64,000 nt of DNA, taken from the NCBI GenBank assembly GCA_905221605.1, contig CAJNDS010001213.1, forward strand, positions 309,879-373,878. Direction: 5' to 3'. Positions within the stretch are counted from its first letter, which is position 1. Each line of letters starts with the position of its first letter. Positions 20,008 to 29,800 of the stretch are shown piece by piece. The stretch comes from Symbiodinium natans (lineage: Eukaryota > Sar > Dinophyceae > Suessiales > Symbiodiniaceae). Under the pieces are notes generated by a model that was given only the letters and a program-made list of their open reading frames with translations, had not been told where the DNA came from and did not search any database. Position numbers and translations under genes: made by a program.

Positions 20008-21828
20008 GTAGCCGCAAAATCGTAAAGTTGACAATCTGCTGTTCAATGTTGGCAGTAGACTGGGGCTTCGGTTGCATGGGTGGAGGTGGGAGCAAGTCGC
20101 TACCTGTCAAATAACTTTCCAGCATTGAACAGCGAAATGTCAACCTTATGATCTGCCTGTCTCTAGAAAGCGTTGATCTTTTTCTGACGACACTTGTCGA
20201 GGCGATCAAAGAACAATGCTGCGTATGTCTCATCACTTGAGTGCAGTTTCAGGACCTAAAAAAACACAAGAAACGTAGGACGCATCACGTGACCTCCACA
20301 GTGCGAGAAAGATCTTACGTGAACACTGCAAGACTGCTTTGTCTTGGATGCCAGCCAAAGATCAGTCTGGCAAGCCACACACATCGACGGCGTTTTTGTT
20401 TTCTTGATCCAAACAGTCGAGACAGAATATCTTGTTCTTGTGTGAGTTGACTGCAGCATTTTTTGAACTTAAGCAGGTTCCAAAAAAGCAGCTGTATTCC
20501 GGGCACCGAAAATGGGCCCTGCACTGTGGATTTCTTTTCTGAAAGCACAAGGTCACCCAGTTTGGAGCCCCAATTTGGGGCCCAGATTTAGGAGCCATTT
20601 CTGGGCCCGCTTGCGCCATTTTTTTTTGCGGGCAGAAGCCAGATCTGCTTTACGCAGCCGGTCGTTGTGAGCAAAACAAATAAGCCTCTTGCTCAGTTCT
20701 GATCTACGTCTTGCCAGTCTCCCTTAAAATTTCGAAGAATAGCAAGAAGAACGCGCGGCAAAGTCTCATTTGGAACCGGAAGTTTCTCTGACTCTAACTG
20801 TGGAGGTCATCTGACGTGTCCTATGTTTTCTGTGATTTTTCGGACCCTGAAATGGATCCGTGTGACTGGCCACGTGGTGTTGCGTTTTCGAGCATGTCTG
20901 GAACGTGCAGGCCTCTGCCAGCCAATTTTTTGGTTGCGTAGCAGTCCACCTGCGTTCCAGTGCGCAACATGCAGATTGTGCGCCAGTGTGGCGTCCGAAT
21001 GCAATTTGCAGTTGGTAAGGGTGGAATCAGGCTGATAAAGAACATTCTTTTAGTTGTTTTGCCGTAAAAGTTCTGCCGAGATACATGTCGAAGCTCCGGG
21101 GTCTAGGGGCGCTTCATTTTGTGTTTGTCGTGCTGGGAAGTGTCTCACGTTGTAGCCCTAGTGCCCGAGGTGGGATGCAAAGAGCCCGGGCCGTGCTGCA
21201 CTCTTGATTGAGGTGGGAAGCAAAGAGCCGTGCTGCAGCCTTAGATTTTGGGTGAGGTGGGAAGCAAACAGCCGGGGAGGCGGTGCTGCAGCCTTAGAAT
21301 TTTGGGTGCGGGGGGGGAAAGGAGCCCGGAGAGGGGTTGCAGCCCTAGTTTTTTTGGGTGAGGTGGGATGCAAAAAAGCTCGGGTATGCTGCAGCCCAGT
21401 GATGCCCAGTCAGGTCGATCAAAGACCGTGGGCAGGCTGTGATGCAGCCGCAGAATTTGGGGTGAGGCGGGAAGCAAAGCCCTGTGTGTGAAGCCTGTGG
21501 GAAAGCGACAGTTGCAAAGTAGATTGCCAAAAAACAGACTCGGAAGCCGAAAATCGTAAAGTTGGACCTTTTTTAAAACACTTATTATTAGTTCTTTAAA
21601 GCGGGTCCAACTCTACGATTTTCGGTTTCCGGGTCTGGTTTTTGGCAATCTATTGTGAACTGGTGGAATCCCCGCAGTTTCGTCGTATGCGTCGAAGCTC
21701 GTGGTCTCGCGCGTTCACGCTCTAAAAGTGGCGGTTTTCGTGCAGCTTTTGCTTCGATGCATAACCGCTGTGTTATTTTGCCAAGAGTGGTGTTGTTCTT
21801 GTTGAAGTGTCAACCGACAGGTTATGCC
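20008..21828 (+). repeat. Satellite unit 2 (type A, 1821 bp)
   Basis: Complete type A unit with an intact 129-bp hairpin at its right end. Confidence 0.9.
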
Positions 21829-23648
21829 GTAGCCGCAAAATCGTAAAGTTGACAATCTGCTGTTCAATGTTGGCAGTAGACTGGGGCTTCGGTTGCATGG
21901 GTGGAGGTGGGAGCAAGTCGCTACCTGTCAAATAACTTTCCAGCATTGAACAGCGAAATGTCAACCTTATGATCTGCCTGTCTCTAGAAAGCGTTGATCT
22001 TTTTCTGACGACACTTGTCGAGGCGATCAAAGAACAATGCTGCGTATGTCTCATCACTTGAGTGCAGTTTCAGGACCTAAAAAAACACAAGAAACGTAGG
22101 ACGCATCACGTGACCTCCACAGTGCGAGAAAGATCTTACGTGAACACTGCAAGACTGCTTTGTCTTGGATGCCAGCCAAAGATCAGTCTGGCAAGCCACA
22201 CACATCGACGGCGTTTTTGTTTTCTTGATCCAAACAGTCGAGACAGAATATCTTGTTCTTGTGTGAGTTGACTGCAGCATTTTTTGAACTTAAGCAGGTT
22301 CCAAAAAAGCAGCTGTATTCCGGGCACCGAAAATGGGCCCTGCACTGTGGATTTCTTTTCTGAAAGCACAAGGTCACCCAGTTTGGAGCCCCAATTTGGG
22401 GCCCAGATTTAGGAGCCATTTCTGGGCCCGCTTGCGCCATTTTTTTTTGCGGGCAGAAGCCAGATCTGCTTTACACAGCCGGTCGTTGTGAGCAAAACAA
22501 ATAAGCCTCTTGCTCAGTTCTGATCTACGTCTTGCCAGTCTCCCTTAAAATTTCGAAGAATAGCAAGAAGAACGTGCGGCAAAGTCTCATTTGGAACCGG
22601 AAGTTTCTCTGACTCTAACTGTGGAGGTCATCTGACGTGTCCTATGTTTTCTGTGATTTTTCGGACCCTGAAATGGATCCGTGTGACTGGCCACGTGGTG
22701 TTGCGTTTTCGAGCATGTCTGGAACGTGCAGGCCTCTGCCAGCCAATTTTTTGGTTGCGTAGCAGTCCACCTGCGTTCCAGTGCGCAACATGCAGATTGT
22801 GCGCCAGTGTGGCGTCCGAATGCAATTTGCAGTTGGTAAGGGTGGAATCAGGCTGATAAAGAACATTCTTTTAGTTGTTTTGCCGTAAAAGTTCTGCCGA
22901 GATACATGTCGAAGCTCCGGGGTCTAGGGGCGCTTCATTTTGTGTTTGTCGTGCTGGGAAGTGTCTCACGTTGTAGCCCTAGTGCCCGAGGTGGGATGCA
23001 AAGGGCCCGGGCCGTGCTGCACTCTTGATTGAGGTGGGAAGCAAAGAGCCGTGCTGCAGCCTTAGATTTTGGGTGAGGTGGGAAGCAAACAGCCGGGGAG
23101 GCGGTGCTGCAGCCTTAGAATTTTGGGTGCGGGGGGGGAAAGGAGCCCGGAGAGGGGTTGCAGCCCTAGTTTTTTTGGGTGAGGTGGGATGCAAAAAAGC
23201 TCGGGTATGCTGCAGCCCAGTGATGCCCAGTCAGGTCGATCAAAGACCGTGGGCAGGCTGTGATGCAGCCGCAGAATTTGGGGTGAGGCGGGAAGCAAAG
23301 CCCTGTGTGTGAAGCCTGTGGGAAAGCGACAGTTGCAAAGTAGATTGCCAAAAAACAGACTCGGAAGCCGAAAATCGTAAAGTTGGACCTTTTTTAAAAC
23401 ACTTATTATTAGTTCTTTAAAGCGGGTCCAACTCTACGATTTTCGGTTTCCGGGTCTGGTTTTTGGCAATCTATTGTGAACTGGTGGAATCCCCGCAGTT
23501 TCGTCGTATGCGTCGAAGCTCGTGGTCTCGCGCGTTCACGCTCTAAAGTGGCGGTTTTCGTGCAGCTTTTGCTTCGATGCATAACCGCTGTGTTATTTTG
23601 CCAAGAGTGGTGTTGTTCTTGTTGAAGTGTCAACCGACAGGTTATGCC
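21829..23648 (+). repeat. Satellite unit 3 (type A, 1820 bp)
   Basis: Complete type A unit; one A is lost from the CTCTAAAAGTGG run near 23547. Confidence 0.9.
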
Positions 23649-25469
23649 GTAGCCGCAAAATCGTAAAGTTGACAATCTGCTGTTCAATGTTGGCAGTAGA
23701 CTGGGGCTTCGGTTGCATGGGTGGAGGTGGGAGCAAGTCGCTACCTGTCAAATAACTTTCCAGCATTGAACAGCGAAATGTCAACCTTATGATCTGCCTG
23801 TCTCTAGAAAGCGTTGATCTTTTTCTGACGACACTTGTCGAGGCGATCAAAGAACAATGCTGCGTATGTCTCATCACTTGAGTGCAGTTTCAGGACCTAA
23901 AAAAACACAAGAAACGTAGGACGCATCACGTGACCTCCACAGTGCGAGAAAGATCTTACGTGAACACTGCAAGACTGCTTTGTCTTGGATGCCAGCCAAA
24001 GATCAGTCTGGCAAGCCACACAATCGACGGCGTTTTTGTTTTCTTGATCCAAACAGTCGAGACAGAATATCTTGTTCTTGTGTGAGTTGACTGCAGCATT
24101 TTTTGAACTTAAGCAGGTTCCAAAAAAGCAGCTGTATTCCGGGCACCGAAAATGGGCCCTGGCACTGTGGATTTCTTTTCTGAAAGCACAAGGTCACCCA
24201 GTTTGGAGCCCCAATTTGGGGCCCAGATTTAGGAGCCATTTCTGGGCCCGCTTGCGCCATTTTTTTTTGCGGGCAGAAGCCAGATCTGCTTTACACAGCC
24301 GGTCGTTGTGAGCAAAACAAATAAGCCTCTTGCTCAGTTCTGATCTACGTCTTGCCAGTCTCCCTTAAAATTTCGAAGAATAGCAAGAAGAACGCGCGGC
24401 AAAGTCTCATTTGGAACCGGAAGTTTCTCTGACTCTAACTGTGGAGGTCATCTGACGTGTCCTATGTTTTCTGTAATTTTTCGGACCCTGAAATGGATCC
24501 GTGTGACTGGCCACGTGGTGTTGCGTTTTCGAGCATGTCTGGAACGTGCAGGCCTCTGCCAGCCAATTTTTTGGTTGCGTAGCAGTCCACCTGCGTTCCA
24601 GTGCGCAACATGCAGATTGTGCGCCAGTGTGGCGTCCGAATGCAATTTGCAGTTGGTAAGGGTGGAATCAGGCTGATAAAGAACATTCTTTTAGTTGTTT
24701 TGCCGTAAAAGTTCTGCCGAGATACATGTCGAAGCTCCGGGGTCTAGGGGCGCTTCATTTTGTGTTTGTCGTGCTGGGAAGTGTCTCACGTTGTAGCCCT
24801 AGTGCCCGAGGTGGGATGCAAAGAGCCCGGGCCGTGCTGCACTCTTGATTGAGGTGGGAAGCAAAGAGCCGTGCTGCAGCCTTAGATTTTGGGTGAGGTG
24901 GGAAGCAAACAGCCGGGGAGGCGGTGCTGCAGCCTTAGAATTTTGGGTGCGGGGGGGGAAAGGAGCCCGGAGAGGGGTTGCAGCCCTAGTTTTTTTGGGT
25001 GAGGTGGGATGCAAAAAAGCTCGGGTATGCTGCAGCCCAGTGATGCCCAGTCAGGTCGATCAAAGACCGTGGGCAGGCTGTGATGCAGCCGCAGAATTTG
25101 GGGTGAGGCGGGAAGCAAAGCCCTGTGTGCGAAGCCTGTGGGAAAGCGACAGTTGCAAAGTAGATTGCCAAAAAACAGACTCGGAAGCCGAAAATCGTAA
25201 AGTTGGACCTTTTTTAAAACACTTATTATTAGTTCTTTAAAGCGGGTCCAACTCTACGATTTTCGGTTTCCGGGTCTGGTTTTTGGCAATCTATTGTGAA
25301 CTGGTGGAATCCCCGCAGTTTCGTCGTATGCGTCGAAGCTCGTGGTCTCGCGCGTTCACGCTCTAAAAGTGGCGGTTTTCGTGCAGCTTTTGCTTCGATG
25401 CATAACCGCTGTGTTATTTTGCCAAGAGTGGTGTTGTTCTTGTTGAAGTGTCAACCGACAGGTTATGCC
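23649..25469 (+). repeat. Satellite unit 4 (type A, 1821 bp)
   Basis: Complete type A unit. It carries the one-base-shorter CACACAATCG variant near 24020 (which lengthens the minus-strand Cys-rich frame) but an extra G in CCCTGGCACTG near 24160. Confidence 0.9.
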
Positions 25470-26877
25470 GTAGCCGCAAAATCGTAAAGTTGACAATCTG
25501 CTGTTCAATGTTGGCAGTAGACTGGGGCTTCGGTTGCATGGGTGGAGGTGGGAGCAAGTCGCTACCTGTCAAATAACTTTCCAGCATTGAACAGCGAAAT
25601 GTCAACCTTATGATCTGCCTGTCTCTAGAAAGCGTTGATCTTTTTCTGACGACACTTGTCGAGGCGATCAAAGAACAATGCTGCATATGTCTCATCACTT
25701 GAGTGCAGTTTCAGGACCTAAAAAAACACAAGAAACGTAGGACGCATCACGTGACCTCCACAGTGCGAGAAAGATCTTACGTGAACACTGCAAGACTGCT
25801 TTGTCTTGGATGCCAGCCAAAGATCAGTCTGGCAAGCCACACACATCGACGGCGTTTTTGTTTTCTTGATCCAAACAGTCGAGACAGAATATCTTGTTCT
25901 TGTGTGAGTTGACTGCAGCATTTTTTGAACTTAAGCAGGTTCCAAAAAAGCAGCTGTATTCCGGGCACCGAAAATGGGCCCTGGACTGTGGATTTCTTTT
26001 CTGAAAGCACAAGGTCACCCAGTTTGGAGCCCCAATTTGGGGCCCAGATTTAGGAGCCATTTCTGGGCCCGCTTGCGCCATTTTTTTTTGCGGGCAGAAG
26101 CCAGATCTGCTTTACACAGCCGGTCGTTGTGAGCAAAACAAATAAGCCTCTTGCTCAGTTCTGATCTACGTCTTGCCAGTCTCCCTTAAAATTTCGAAGA
26201 ATAGCAAGAAGAACGCGCGGCAAAGTCTCATTTGGAACCGGAAGTTTCTCTGACTCTAACTGTGGAGGTCATCTGACGTGTCCTATGTTTTCTGTGATTT
26301 TTCGGACCCTGAAATGGATCCGTGTGACTGGCCACGTGGTGTTGCGTTTTCGAGCATGTCTGGAACGTGCAGGCCTCTGCCAGCCAATTTTTTGGTTGCG
26401 TAGCAGTCCACCTGCGTTCCAGTGCGCAACATGCAGATTGTGCGCCAGTGTGGCGTCCGAATGCAATTTGCAGTTGGTAAGGGTGGAATCAGGCTGATAA
26501 AGAACATTCTTTTAGTTGTTTTGCCGTGAAAGTTCTGCCGAGATACATGTCGAAGCTCCGGGGTCTAGGGGCGCTTCATTTTGTGTTTGTCGTGCTGGGA
26601 AGTGTCTCACGTAGCCCCAGTGCCCGAGGTGGGATGCAAAGAGCCCGGGCCGTGCTGCACTCTTGATTGAGGTGGGAAGCAAAGAGCCGTGCTGCAGCCT
26701 TAGATTTTGGGTGAGGTGGGAAGCAAACAGCCGGGGAGGCGGTGCTGCAGCCTTAGAATTTTGGGTGCGGGGGGGGAAAGGAGCCCGGAGAGGGGTTGCA
26801 GCCCTAGTTTTTTTGGGTGAGGTGGGATGCAAAAAAGCTCGGGTATGCTGCAGCCCAGTGATGCCCAGTCAGGTCGA

Positions 26878-29800
26878 TCAAAGACCGTGGGCAGGCTGTG
26901 ATGCAGCCGCAGAATTTGGGGTGAGGCGGGAAGCAAAGCCCTGTGTGTGAAGCCTGTGGGAACTTGATGCCAGCTTGTGCAAGTGCTGAAGTGGCTCTGG
27001 GAGGCCCACTCTCTGTAATAGATCCAACGATCGTTCTCCCGTAAGATGAACTGGTGAATTGGATATGGCCCGAATCTGTTTGATCCATGCAATCGCAAAC
27101 ATGTCCGCTGATGTTTTGGTTAGGCCCGTACTCAGTAATCCGTACGTCATCGCTGGAAGAATAGCACAGCGCCATAGTCGTATTCGATGATGTAGCCGAA
27201 GGATCTTTCGGGCGTTGACCAGTTTTCGCAGCCGATCGTAGTTCGCCCTTCCAACCGCGATACGGTGGCGCATGGTTTGTTCTTCGAAGCTCGTGTACGA
27301 CAACACTATACCCATGTAGTGAAGCTGAGATACCAGTGGGATAAGCTCCTCTGTCATAGTGTTCTCTTCGCGGATCGGTACCTTCAGATGTTTTTCGTCC
27401 TTGACAAGTTCAATGCAGGTGCGCTTGATCCGTTCGGAGCCTTTTCCCTGCACATGCAATATGGCCTTGGATTTGTTGGCATTGACCTGTAAGCCAAATT
27501 TACGAAGCAGCTGAAGGAGCTTACCCAGAGATTGAAGGGCATCATGAAGATCAGTCGGTGAGGTCAGCTCCCAGCATATGTGTTTGTCGTCAGCGAACAT
27601 GGACAGCATTTTGGTGGGAGAGTGCAAGCCACCAATAGCCTCAAATTCCTGATAGAGGAGTCCAGTGAATACCGACCATACAATCGGCGAGAGGCAGCAG
27701 CCCTGGCGAACGCCCCGTCCTGCATTAACTAGGAGTCGGGTGCGTTTGTATGTGAGTTCGTATACCGTACCCTGGATCCATTGAGCAATGGCAGAGCATA
27801 GGCCGTCAGGAGCACCGGTTCGACGAACGGCTTCCATAACCAATGACCATGGGCCTGTGTCAAAGGCTTGAGATAAGTCCAGGGATACCTGGAGGCCTGC
27901 TCGAAAATCTGTCGTGCTCGTCCCTTGTCTGAGATGATGCAGGTTGTAGGCTTGACCTTGTATGGTGGTACGAACTGATCGACAGTGTTGTACGGCACGC
28001 ATCAATGCACACATAACATCACGGCCTGGGAGATATGCGTATTGCGGGATCCTGCGCAAGTATCTCAAAGCATAGGGGTTGAAGTGCTGGGCCAGAATCG
28101 ACGTGTACGCTTTGGAGAGTGGGTCTTGTAAGCCAATGGGACGTAGAGATGTAAGGGGGCCTACTGGCTTGCCAGGTTTCTGAAGTAGGGCCACGGAGGT
28201 CATAAGCCATGATGTAGGGTATCGAATGTCCGCCGTCTCGATGCCTTTTTGTCCGGCTAGCCACTGTCCAAGTGCTGGTGCAGCTATTTTCCAGAAAGGT
28301 GCAGGAGGAAGTTGTGGGCTGACCGCTTTGCGTGGGCGAATCGCACATACGGCCTGTTGGATTTCGTTCGCCGTTATACTGAAAGTTGACTCATCACGTG
28401 GTAGAACCGCAGCGGTGCACAACGGGGGTGATTCCCACTGTAGTGGAGGATGCCATACTCCCTCAAAGTGCTTCCGAAGATGTTCTTCTTCGTCGAGTTC
28501 TGAAATAATCATTCCTTCTGCATCCCGTATTTGCACTTGTTGACGTCGAGACTTGGGAGCCAGTTTGCGAACGAGTTTGTAGAGAGCCACCGTGTTGGAT
28601 GCATTGGCCGCCTCTTCAGCCATCTCCAGATAAGTTTGGAAACGCTCTCTTTTCAATCTTCGACCAACCTTTTGGGATTCCTTGCGCATTTTGTGGTATT
28701 GCACAAGGTGCCTCCAGCGACGTAGTAGTCCACGGAGTGGCGAGCCCATCATAGCGCCTGTCTTGGCTGCCTTGTAATGGCCCCACATTGTTTTGATGTA
28801 TTGCTTCAACTCAACTTGTTGTGGTGTGGGTGGGTGCCTCTCTGGAACTGTTAGAAAATAGCGGCTGCAAAGATCGTGCAACAGTCTCGGGATGTCATCA
28901 TACCGATCGAGGGGCAAGGTGCTGAGTGACTCCTTCATGTGGGCCTGGATGGTTTGGGAGATCACACCAGGGTTCTGCACCTCCTGCAGGATGGCCGTAA
29001 TATCGTATTTGGGACTGGTTCGTTGTTGCCAAGTAGGCTTGGGCACGTGAACTGTGCCCAAGACGGGGTAGTGCTTCGTGTCCCTCCAAGCGCCAACAAT
29101 GAAGTCATGTTTAGGCATGGCTTGCTTGGCTAGTCCAGTGGCTTGGGACTGCCTGGTAAATACATAGTCAATCTGAGTTTTGTACTTCAGATGGGTAAAG
29201 GTATGTGGCCGTCGTCCGCGCCATGTATTCAGTGCACATAGTGCATGTTTGCGAACCACCTCCAGAAACTGCTCGACATCTTTAGCAATTTGGGCGTCCA
29301 AGGGTGCTCGTAGGCAGGTGGCCGAGCCTACGTATGGTTCTTCTCTGCGAAGTTGTAAGTTAAAGTCACCAGCCACCAAAACTTGATGCTCAACCGCCAG
29401 GGAACACAGGATCTTATCCAGGTTGCGATACAGTTGTGATCGCTTGAGATAGTGGGATTCCGGTTGTTGAAAAGATACTGCTTGATTATAGCAGTTCAGA
29501 ATGTCCAGGATGCCCTTGCTGTGCGTGATACGAATATGATCCAAGCGACCCTGAAGTACACGGCGTACCCGAACCTCCTTGGTGGTCACATGTGGTATAT
29601 TGATCAGGGTCAACAGTCCTGCTGATTTATCTTTTTCTGCATGTCCCGAGGAGATATGCATCCATCCTTTGGATTCCCATTCGCTCGTAATACTCCAGTG
29701 GGACTCCTGCAGAAATACAACATGGGGTCTTTGCTGTGGTGGTAACTCGTCCAGCCACTGAATAAGTTCTGGTAGCAGCATGTTACCAAGGCCACTGCAG

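Noticed and set aside
20008-20016. CCGTAGCC at the unit start as a spliced-leader gene
   Set aside because: Only the first eight bases resemble the leader; the following bases and any donor or Sm-site are missing.
26700-27175. ORFs joining LINE and satellite sequence at 26962
   Set aside because: They are read-through frames across the junction; the satellite-derived ends have no independent meaning.
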